This document shows, one piece after another, positions 54,701-64,000 of a stretch of 64,000 nt of DNA; the stretch's first letter is position 1, and each line of letters starts with the position of its first letter. This DNA comes from Scalesia atractyloides (Eukaryota > Streptophyta > Magnoliopsida > Asterales > Asteraceae): assembly GCA_947069175.1 (NCBI GenBank), contig CAMTDV010000027.1, positions 44,095,369-44,159,368 of the forward strand, written 5' to 3'. The notes beneath the pieces are model-generated. The model worked only from the letters and a program-made list of their open reading frames with translations. It made no database searches and was not told where the DNA came from. The position numbers and the translations under genes were made by a program.

Positions 54701-55022
54701 TAATACTTTCACAATGTGTCAGACCAGCTCGTTTTCTATTCAAAAGTGTACTATATATACAAGTTTTATTATTATTTATATAATATAATTCTTAATTCAT
54801 CCTTTTCATACTAGCTTTCATGTCTGATCAGAAAAAAGTTGCAGTTTATACACTCATTTCTTCTTCTCCCTGGCTAGATTACCTTGCTTAGGGTATACTA
54901 ATACTTGTTTAGAGGTATCCTATACATATTATCGAGAAAACGTTTTTGCAATTCGCTATTCGTCACGAAAGTTGAGGGCTGTCCCAGGCTACCCCTGGGA
55001 TACCCCTAGATCCGCTTCTGAC
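54131..55022. other. AT-rich DNA with (AAT)n and a transposon-end-like sequence
   Basis: (AAT)n microsatellite at 54,663-54,703. 54,995-55,022 reads GGGATACCCCTAGATCCGCTTCTGAC, the reverse complement of the type of sequence at 49,504 (GTGACGGATCTAAAAG...AGGGGTATCC), so the two could be ends of one 5.5-kb element that contains everything in between. Confidence 0.45.
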
Positions 55023-58000
55023 ATGCATAGTGTTGAGAGATGAATCATAATGAATCTCGACTTTTATTTCCTTTCATTCTTTTCTTAAGAACGGAGATTG
55101 CAAGAAAAAATCCCAATCTCTTCATTTTTTGGAAGGCTTGTCCAATACACATGTGTCCTAAAGTATATTTTAGAATTATGTATCGACTCTTTTTGTACTT
55201 TCTAGTCATGCGAGTGAAACCTCATCTCCACATAAACCAAACAAATTTTCTTTCTTCCAAAGAACAAGCACAATTCTCACAAAAGTTGGCCAAAGTGGGT
55301 AAGTCGGGCGGGCTTGGACATGGATTTAGATGGGTTGCATAACGGGTTTAGGTCATGATGGGTTTGGGTCATGTTGGGTTTAGGTTAAAATGAGTTTTGA
55401 TACAAATCATTATGGGTGAGAACGGGAACTCTAGAATTAAAAAATACTAGTGTGATTACCGCGCATTTTGTTGCGAGCCTTTGGTCATTATCGGTTTGGT
55501 TCATTACCTACTCTTACTGGCACTCGGTATAGCAATCGTTGCCAATCGACACGTGTTTACATCGATTGAAAACAATAAAAGCGAATACCTGTGCGAGTAC
55601 CAGTGTTGTTCGTTTGGTATCGGTCCATCACGATACTAGTAACCAGTGGCGGATCTAGAAACTTTTGAGAGGGGGTGCAAAAATTTGTAGGGTCAAACAA
55701 CTTGGGGCAAAATGGGTCGATTTAAAATGGGTCAAGTAAAAACAGTCATATTTATTTACTTAACGGTATTGTAAACTATTCAAACTTATTTATTTACTTA
55801 ATGGTGTTATAAACTATCCAAACTTTTTTTACTTGATGGTGTAATAACATTGAAAATATTTGTTGATCATACTTAAATGTCAGAACCAAAGGTAAGAAAA
55901 TAAAAAAAAACATTTATAAACAAAAAGTTGGGGAAAAACAGTTATAAATCTATTGATTAATCGAACACTAAAACACATTATTTATCTACTCAATATAGCT
56001 AGTAATGATTAATGCTTGATATAAAATTACTTGTGTACTCAATTCATTGTTTCAACGAAGGATATCAATATTAAATGTTTAACTTTAAGGTTATTGAAAA
56101 CTTAAATCAAACTAAAAGGCCTTGTTTTATAACATTACTTGATCTTAAGGGCAAAATGGAAAATTTTCATTCAAAATCACCCACCTTCGTATCCCTCTTT
56201 TCCCTCCATTGAAAAACATCTATATTCACCGGAAAGTTTTGCAACCGTCAGAAAACTTCTCCTTAGCATTGCATAAGATTGTTCTAGTATATATGACGAT
56301 TTCGCATAACAAGTAAGCATGGTAAAAGATTGAATGTGTGCATAAGATTGATTGTATGTGCGTGATTGTGTATTTAATTATGGATACATGTTTCAGCCTA
56401 AAAAGTGTTTAAAGTGTAAATGGGTTAAGTATGAACTCACGGTTTGCGAAGATTTTCCACAAAGTGTGAGCGAGCGGATTTGAAGGATGGAACAACGAAG
56501 TTACCCTAAAATGGTAAACAAAAGTGTATGAGTATTTTGGATTGGAGATTGGAATGTAAACGAAAGTTACAAGTATGAAATTACATAAAAATATATCACG
56601 TCTTAGACATTTATTCTGACACTATTATTTGTTTGTGTTTTTCATTAGTCTCATTACCCATTAGAAATCCGAAATAAGGTTTCCAAGACTTTGGATATTC
56701 TCCACCTTAACATAATATTCAATCATGGTTTGGTTGACGTAGTTGGGGTTTTTGGAGTAGGTATTATATATGTATATATTATTAGATATATTGTCAAGTA
56801 TGTTAAGCATTTGTCAAGCATTAAAGGTAGGATAAATCCATTAATCTCAAGAATTCACCAATGCATAAATCATCAACATGGATGATTCGAATGCTCATGA
56901 ATACAAGTATGATTACATAATAAACTATCTAATTCACTAAGTAACCAAGTGAGGATAACTATGCGAGTGCTTCCAACATTGTATGGTTGGAGACTTGGTG
57001 TAGTTTATTCACTTTATTTCTTGGAAGTTACTAGAGCCTTACAAGAATAAGATATGGAGGTGTATGACCTCAAAGTTTCTAGAACAAAACCTTAACATAA
57101 CCTATTCAACATCGAAGTTAGTTGGTGGCTTGGTTTAGTATGCAAAAGTTCCAAGAACAAAAGTTAAAGAAAGACAAGTTCATAAAGTCTAACAAAAATT
57201 CCTAGCTTGGACCTCAAAAGGGTGGTATACCATCTTTAATTACATTGGTAAATATGTGGTAATACTTCTAGTCGTTATCCAAGGAAGGAGAAGAAAGAAA
57301 ACAAGCAAGAACAAGCTCAAAACTCATTGTTTGAACTTAGAGCAATCTGTCCAAACTTGGAATTCATAATGAGTTGAGAGTGTTTGGAAGTGATTTAGAA
57401 GTGTTGAATATGTTTAGGAGGTGTAGGAGTTAGAAATGAGGGAAAGGAGTTCAAAACTCAAAATTCGTGATTTTCTGCATCAGATGGGCTCCATAGGGAC
57501 TGCAAGGACATCACATATGGTCCGCATGGACCTTCAGAAATCCAAAAATTCAATTTTAGTCCCTTATGTTGCTTAGTTTGTTATTTTATGCCTAAAACTC
57601 AATGTTTAAACATGTTTTTAGTTTTTAAGGTGCATACAAGCATGAATTACAATAAAACACGTATGGATATCATTCCGATAAAATATAATCTCGATGTATT
57701 GTTCGGTTTTGAATATAAAACACGTATTTCGTTATTGTTTATGTATTGTGCAAGTATAACTAAACAAAAAGGATATAAAATATAGTTTCCATTATGATCA
57801 AGTCTCATATTTACAAGGATTGAAATTGAAATACAAATTATAAATAAATGAAAAAGAATTGGAAAAACACAAAAAGTTACAAGGAAATCCAGGGTTTTAA
57901 AGGAACGTTGGTGATCTAATGACCCATGAAAGGCCGGACCTATAATACAAGTAACCTAGGCTTGGACCTAAGGCCTCCAAAAAAATAACGCTTCCACTTA

Positions 58001-59143
58001 AAAGAAAATTAATATGCTAACTATTAATATTAGTGCAAATTACTGTTTTAGATTTGTTTGATTCCTTATTCAAGCAAACCAATCTGTGTTATAGTTGTGT
58101 TAGATTTTTGTTTGATTCCATACACAGATAAAAGAATATCGTTATAATAATTAAAGAAAGAAAAAGGACCCCTTATTTTCATTTTGCCTAAGGTCTTCAA
58201 AAAGGTTGACACGTTCCTAGACCCGTGGCGAGAAAAAAATTAAAAAATAAGAATCTTTTCCATGTGGACCACGGCTAAGTGTTGTACTTACAAGTTTCAT
58301 TAGATAGTGATGATTTCCACGTTCGTGTATGTGGTTTTTTGTGTTTTTATTTAGTGTGTAAGTTGATTAGATGTACACTTCATACACATCTACTTGCACA
58401 AAAAGTGACGATGTCGAGAAATAAAAAAAGAATACCACTTTCATATATCATAAAGAAAATTAATGAAAGAATACAACTTGTAAGTGTTTACGCAGTATAA
58501 TAATAAACTCGTGATTGTTTATTGATAGAAACCCTACGTATCTTCGTGTAGAAGTGTTAAAGAATTTTTTTTGATCATTTCGTAACATTAGTTTTCTAAC
58601 ACATACAAACGTGCCATCTTAGTGAACACATCAGACTTTAAATATCGTTAAAAAGGCACTTATTTTTTTACAATGCTATCTCCATTTTCAGACATCCACT
58701 TTCTATATAAAAATATTAAAATAATATTGTTTATATGTCGGAGACCACTATGCCGTTTGAAACAGGTTTGGAATTCCAGACAACGCAAGTGGACGAGAGT
58801 CACAATAGGGGAGGTTTGGAAATCCGGATGGTGTCACATAGCACCATTGTGGATGTTCTTAAATAGCCGACGAGGAAGTTTTGTTTTTAATTTATTTATA
58901 CAAGGATGAATATGCAGTATTTTATAATATTTATGTTTAAGCTTTAGGGAATAAAATTCATACCTTTAATAACTTCATTTCTTTAATAATTTTAACACTT
59001 AAATATCACTTAATATTATACTTGCAAGAATTTCCATATGTTTTTTTGTAGGTAAAGCTCCCATACACTAGACACAATTTCATGAGTTGAATATCTTATA
59101 TGTTAATTGTAAGTTGTCCTACAATCCTACATCATAAAACGTG
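55023..59143. other. Intergenic DNA with decayed LTR pieces
   Basis: 56,330-56,660 is a third member of the LTR family at 1-775 and 3208-4123, in the latter's orientation. 57,480-57,540 recalls the GGTCC repeats of the LTR at 11.5 kb. 55,646 starts a TGGCGGATCTAGAAAC transposon-end-like sequence without a visible partner. 57,935-58,200 has GGCCTAAGGCCTCC-type filler. Short ORFs here have no known motif. Confidence 0.5.
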
Positions 59144-59186
59144 TTGACTTTCTAATTACTTTGATAAGCTCAATAAACAAAGTCAA
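59144..59186 (+). promoter_or_regulatory. Two inverted W-boxes upstream of the lectin receptor kinase
   Basis: TTGAC in GTGTTGACTTTC at 59,144-59,148 and its reverse complement in AAAGTCAACAAG at 59,182-59,186, 70-110 bp before the ATG. W-boxes bind WRKY factors and are common in defence receptor genes. Inferred from motif only. Confidence 0.5.
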
Positions 59187-59253
59187 CAAGATTAATTAAT
59201 TGATTTCCTTGCTAATATAACTGAGTTGAGAAGATAACAATTATTCGTGAACC

Positions 59254-61366
59254 ATGGCCATCTTAAAATTCTTGTTTCTAATCATAATCCCCTGTGCAAC
59301 TTCATTAACTTTCAATTTCACAAATTTTAGTGACAATTCAGAATACATTAGCTTGAATGGTGGAACTTCCATCTCTGCTGGCAAAATCCAGTTGACCTCT
59401 GAAAATAGGAGTTATGAGCCGAACAGTTCAGCAGGCGAGCAGCAATCGGTTTACCAGGTTTTCCAGGCCGAGCAACATACATCGAGCCGCTTCGTCTTTG
59501 GGACCAAACCACTAGGGATCTAGCCAACTTCTCTACCAGTTTCTCATTTGTGATTGATGGGAGGGCAGTCATTCGTGTTCCCTCTAGATCTGATAGCCTC
59601 ACGTTCTTCCTTGCTCAGAATAATTCTGTGATGAGTGATGGTGCAGCCATGGTTCTTCCGTTCAATACCACCTCCAATATGAGCATAACACCATTTGTTG
59701 CAGTGGAGTTTGATACATATGGCGGCATTGGTTGGGATAACACTTCTGTAGGTGATCACGTAGGTATCAACATTAACAGTCTTACCTCAGTTCGGTATCA
59801 GCAATGGATGACTGACATACCTAGCATGAGAGAATATCAAGCTTGGATCGAGTATGATTCAGGTTTGAAAAATCTTACGGTTTCCTTCACGGGCTTTCAG
59901 AACAATACAGTTGTAAGGGAAGATGGACTTTATTACACGATCAATCTAATGGACGTGTTACTCGATCGGGTTATTGTTGGGTTTTCCGCTGCTAATTCTT
60001 TCCAAAAACACAATATAAAATCTTGGATGTTTAATAGTTCAGAATTTAATGGTGATTCCAGTTTTCCACCACATGAACCACCTACCAAATCCGGAATTCT
60101 TTTGGGATTAGCAGTTGGACTTGGACTTGCTTTAATTACTTTTTTGGCTATACTTGCATTTATTTTGAGGAGGAGGAGGAAGAAGATAAATGAGTTTCAA
60201 GAGGAATCTGAACTTGCTGTGGAGATGAATAATGAATTTGAAATGCAAGCTGCAAGGCCTAGAAAATTCTCCTACCTTGAGTTAGCTCGTTCAACTGCCG
60301 GATTTGCGGAGGAAGGGAAGCTTGGACAAGGAGGTTTTGGAGGGGTTTACAAAGGATTTTTAAAAGATCAAAACACATATGTTGCGGTCAAAAGGGTGTC
60401 AAAGACTTCCAAACAAGGGATCAAGGAATATGCATCGGAAGTAAGGGTCATTAGCCGATTGAGGCACAGAAATTTAGTGCAACTCATTGGGTGGTGCCAT
60501 GAGAAAGGAGAACTCCTGCTTGTTTACAAGTATATGGAAAATGGAAGCATAGATTTTCATCTTTTCGTGGAAAAAAGTTTGTTGACGTGGGGCACAAGGT
60601 ACAAAATTGCGATTGGTTTGGCTTCTGCTTTATTCTATCTGCATGAAGAATGTGAGCAATGTGTTTTGCATAGAGATATTAAATCCAGTAATGTGATGTT
60701 GGACTCAAACTTCAATGTGAAGCTAGGTGATTTTGGTTTAGCTAAGTTGGTTGACCATGAGAAAGGCTCTCAGACAACAACGAGATTGGCTGGAACCTTT
60801 GGTTACATAGCTCCAGAATATCTGCTCACTGGCAAGGCAAGCAAAGAATCAGATGTGTTTAGCTTTGGGGTTGTTGCATTAGAAATAGCATGTGGAAGAA
60901 AGCCTATTGTGCATGAGGCTCAAGATAATCAAATACGATTAATAGATTGGGTTTGGGATCTCTTTGGGAGTGGGATACTTTTAGAAGCAGTTGATTCGAG
61001 ACTCAAGTTAGGTTTTGATGAAGAACAAATCAAGCGCTTGATGATCGTTGGATTATGGTGTGTGCACCCAGACTCAGAACTTCGCCCAACGATGAGACAC
61101 GCAATTCAGGTACTGAAATATGAAGCCCCCTTGCCCGTACTCCCCTCAAAGATGCCAGTGGCATCTTACGTGACACTTCCGAAGGTCTCTAATTCTGATT
61201 TATCAAGACCATCGACATCAGCGACTTACCTGACACCTCCGAGTGTCTCTAATGCAGAGTTCTGAAGGACATCAACTTCAGTGTCTTACCTGACACCTTC
61301 GAGTGTATCGAATGTGAATTTCTCAACGTCGTCAACGTTTACAAATTCATCTATCGTTGTGTTTTA
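59254..61366 (+). pseudogene. L-type lectin receptor-like kinase, broken by a 32-bp insertion
   Basis: Starts MAILKFLFLIIIPCATS (signal peptide), then the legume-lectin domain: LTFNFTNFS, YEPNSSAG | RATYIEPLRLWDQ, VEFDTYGGIGWDNTSVGDHVGI, FTGFQNNTVV, VIVGFSAANSF. A transmembrane helix (LLGLAVGLGLALITFLAILAFIL) is followed by RRRRKK and a kinase domain with GQGGFGGVYKG, VAVKR, HRDIKSSNVMLD, DFGLAK and GYIAPEY, all catalytic residues present. It would be a plasma-membrane Ser/Thr receptor kinase of the LecRK-IX kind. Single exon. Bases 59,437-59,468 (32 bp, ending with a repeat of the CAGGC before it) are inserted between AG and RAT, shifting the frame; a stop follows at 59,521. Without the insertion the frame runs 659 residues to TGA at 61,263. 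That TGA lies in a 60-bp tail repeat and the frame continues to TAG at 61,366. The broken state rests on one sequence, so a sequencing error must be excluded. Confidence 0.9.
61150..61335 (+). repeat. 60-bp tandem repeat in the LecRK tail
   Basis: Three units encode variants of (S)xxTSxxYLTPPSVSNxxF. Unit 3 begins with the TGA stop where units 1-2 have a sense codon (TCA or TTC then AGA/AGG). The tail therefore looks shortened by one mutation. Confidence 0.8.
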
Positions 61367-62166
61367 GGTAAGCTACACAAGTATATCGTAGTGCTGCTTT
61401 AAATCAGAATACATTAGTTTCTATTTTACTTGGTGTTTTGGTTGATTTGGAAAGCCAGGAGTACATTAGTCTTTAGAAAAGATACATGCTCCCCTTTGAA
61501 GATGGCTGATGAGATTAATAGTTCTAGTTATAATTGGATTAAAAATAAGGTTAAGATTTTTAACTTTTCATGGTTAGATTGGTGTGATTCTCCCTTTTCA
61601 TTTTAAACTGTAACTTGTTATTTCTTTACTAGCGTCTTCCTGGGTTTTTTAAATGATATTGCTATCGTTTTAAGAACAAGGATAAACCAATGTGTTTTTT
61701 AGATAACTTACTAACACATACACATATATAGGGGTGACATTTGATAGGAGTTGACATACGAATAGTACAAATAACTAGAGTAATTATTGTTACGCTACTT
61801 TAAAATCATAGCATAAAAATAATTACTCTAATTTAACCATAATTACTGTATTTATTTGTACCATTTATGCGTTTAAAACTTTTTGTATTTGACTAAAACC
61901 ACCATCACGGATATTATATTTTTATATGTTGTTTCAGGGAGACTTTGTGTCATTTTTCATTCTCACACCTTTTACATTTTATCTTTGTTACAAAACTTTT
62001 TAGAAACATTTTATTAACACCCCAATTTTTTCGAGAATAAAATAAAAAACCAAACAAAAATTTCCAAAACCCAAAAATATTTAAATTAGACCCATCAATT
62101 GTTGTTTTTGAACCTAGTATCATAAACGTCTTTTCTAATCCACATAAACAAACCACCATTGAAATA
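61367..62166. other. 3' flank of the receptor kinase, AT-rich
   Basis: No gene seen. 61,780-61,860 has AATAATTACTCTAATTTAACC / GTAATTATTGTTACGC short inverted similarity. Confidence 0.5.
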
Positions 62167-62312
62167 AGTGGTGGATTCAGAAACTTCTTACGGTGGGTTC
62201 GTTTTGATAGATTTTCACTATTTTTTTTTCCAAATCATACAAAGTTCTGACTAATTTTTTTCAAACCAAGTGGGTTCATATGAACCCACAAAACATGGCT
62301 GGATCCGCTACT
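62167..62312. mobile_element. 146-bp MITE
   Basis: Termini AGTGGTGGATTCAG (62,167-62,180) and CTGGATCCGCTACT (62,299-62,312) are inverted repeats with three mismatches. Inside, GTGGGTTCGTTTTG and TGGGTTCATATGAACCCACA. No coding. Target duplication not clear. Confidence 0.55.
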
Positions 62313-62939
62313 GATTGATATTTATATTAAAAGAAATAATAGGGCGTGACAAATAGAAAAGCTATATTTTATACAAATTCACACTTAACCTATTTTTACT
62401 TGTTTTCATGGGAGCCGTTCTGAACATCGTCTATTATATCCTTTATTTATGTCTATTCATTCGAAAATTTGGAACTTGTCAACGTAATGCTTCTCGGACT
62501 GAAAATTGAATACTTGTAAGTAAATAACGAAGAAATTAGGATTTTAGCCTTTTGTAACATTTTTTCTTTGTTTCACCTACCTACAAAAATACCCTCTAAT
62601 TAGCCAACTTTGAACCTTTTTCTTTACCCCAAATTAGCCAATTTTAAGCCTTTCCTTTTCATTTCATTCACCGGAACTTATTGCAAACTCACACAGTCAA
62701 CCAAACAATATATTTTTCACATATTTTAGCACAATATGGTGTGTGAATTGCATTTTAGTCACCTTTTTACCAAATCTTCCAAACTTAAGCACATGCCTAC
62801 ATATTCAGCATTTAAGACCTCTTGATATATGCACGTGTTGTGTTAATCAATAAAAGTTTGCTATTTCTTTTCAAGCTTATCATATTTTTTTTAAATGAAA
62901 AATTTCTTATATTAGGCTACCTCACTATCTAAATTGAAG

Positions 62940-63265
62940 AGTTCTTTTGTCTCATTTTGGTCAGACTATGTTGTCTTAACCGGGCCCACGCTGGCTTCAG
63001 AGTTTTTCTTGAGCGTTCCCCCAGGAAATCATACCGCTGGCTGTCACTTGATAGTCGTTGTGCCGCCACAAGAGCAGAACTCTCTGACGTAACACACGGT
63101 GTGACGAAAACACGGATGGGCTCAGGATAGAGCCTGACACATCTGCAAGTAGGCTAGGCTCTATCAATCATTGCCTTAAACCACCAAAGTGACACAAGTG
63201 GGGATTGAATTTGAGTCTCCATTGGAGAACCCAAGCCACTCAACCACTAAGCCACAAGTGGTGGA
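62940..63265 (-). mobile_element. tRNA-derived SINE candidate
   Basis: On the minus strand the head reads CCACTTGTGGCTTAGTGGTTGAGTGG, containing an A-box TGGCTTAGTGG (63,254-63,244), and about 35 bases later CTCAAATTCAATCCC (63,215-63,201), similar to a B-box (GGTTCRANTCC). An unrelated body follows down to about 62,940. The A-to-B distance fits tRNA genes. No tail repeat or target duplication is evident, so the ends are approximate. Confidence 0.5.
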
Positions 63266-64000
63266 TGGGTTGTTTTTCATTCTCGACACAAGTGCTTCAC
63301 TTAAATACTCACATGTAGGGCAAATGTCATAAACAACCAACATACTTTTTGTTTTTCTCGCAAAAGTCCATCTATTTGTTTGGCATATAAGGAAACCAAC
63401 ATACTTTTTGTCTCATAAAAATCCTTAATAACTTTTTGCATATAAAAGTCTCCTCAAATGTTAAATTTTAACAAAATTGTTACTATTTATTTACTTATTA
63501 GTACCGCATGAGAAAGAAAAGAATTGAAACGAATTAGTATTTTAAATTGGATATATGGCAAACAAAGTCTCTTTAATGTTTGTCTTTTCTTTTCCATTTT
63601 AAATCAATAAATTGATAATAGTAAATATTATTCGAAAAACAATATAATAAAATACACGAGTGTGGATGACACAACTCAAAATAAAGTAAGATAAAAAAAT
63701 AAAAAAAACATATAAAATGGTATGTATAAATTTAAAATCATTAAAAAACTATTAAAAAATGATTTTTTTGAAAGCATAATATATTTTGTCAAATAATGTT
63801 TTATTGCTTTCATCCAATCATAAGTAAGAGATTTTTTTTGTTGAAATGTAACATTTAAGGGACTTGTACGATCAAGAGTAGAAAATATGTTGGTTTTCTA
63901 TGTACAAAAAGTTGTTAAATGAATTTTATAAGACAAAAAAGAAAGTATGTTACTTTTCATATACAAAAAAAATGGATGGACTTTTATGAGACAAAAAAGA
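63266..64000. other. AT-rich DNA with a long inverted repeat reaching the window edge
   Basis: 63,335-63,470 (AACCAACATACTTTTTGT, TCTCATAAAAATCC, AACTTTTTGCATATAAAAG) is repeated inverted at about 63,840-64,000 (ATGTTGGTTTTC, TACAAAAAGTTGTTAAATG, ATAAGACAAAAAAGAAAGTATG, GGACTTTTATGAGACAAAA). It is probably a MITE or foldback of about 0.65 kb whose right end is cut off here. Confidence 0.55.

Overview
This is a plant nuclear window, very probably from a eudicot. It has a spliced cytosolic serine hydroxymethyltransferase (SHMT) gene, a lectin receptor kinase, and dense nested transposons on AT-rich background. The flavour of the repeats (LTR ends with TGGTATCAGAGCC-type primer sites, SIRE-like gag, an Au-like SINE with a GATGATGAT tail, Retand/Tat-type gypsy with an antisense extra ORF, RepHel Helitron) suggests Asteraceae. 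That family call is from memory of sequence style, not from a search.

Layout. 1-4.1 kb: diverged gypsy LTRs in opposite orientations around a chromovirus integrase scrap. 4.1-9.3 kb: a decayed Copia/SIRE-like element (LTR, Met primer site, gag-protease remnant). 9.36-11.6 kb: a reverse-oriented LTR carrying a SINE with a perfect 15-bp target duplication. 11.9-13.7 kb: a reverse Copia gag remnant. 15,057-27,127: a structurally complete but mutated 12.07-kb Tat/Retand-type gypsy element on the minus strand, with 5-bp target duplication ATGTG, about 1.17-kb LTRs, polypurine tract, gag-protease-RT-RNaseH-archaeal-type RNaseH-integrase, and a spliced-looking extra ORF on the opposite strand behind its own TATA box.

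27,694-45,359 is interpreted as one 17.7-kb Helitron on the minus strand. It begins TCTATACTAT, ends with a GC hairpin plus CTAG, and sits exactly between A and T of an (AT)n tract. It holds a decayed RepHel gene, two copies of a small-ORF unit with conserved E2F-like promoter sites, a third intact 110-aa ORF, a retroelement-like accessory ORF on the minus strand, and many arrays of an ATCAGTGGTT/AACATCAGATGTTAGGC minisatellite. Its 5' end lies only about 100 bp upstream of the TATA box of the SHMT gene (five exons, 471 codons, intact), so the former promoter-distal DNA of SHMT is now 17.7 kb away.

47.8-55 kb is a second transposon-rich block: a MITE, an Athila ORF1-type pseudogene with one intron, a field of GTCTAGGTCTAGACG palindromes, and a foldback element made of three tandem long hairpins inside outer inverted repeats. 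59,254-61,366 is an L-type lectin receptor kinase, broken by a 32-bp insertion in the lectin domain and ending in a 60-bp tandem-repeat tail with an early stop. The end of the window holds a small MITE, a tRNA-derived SINE candidate and a long inverted repeat. Only SHMT is confidently functional; the small Helitron ORFs are the most interesting unknowns.
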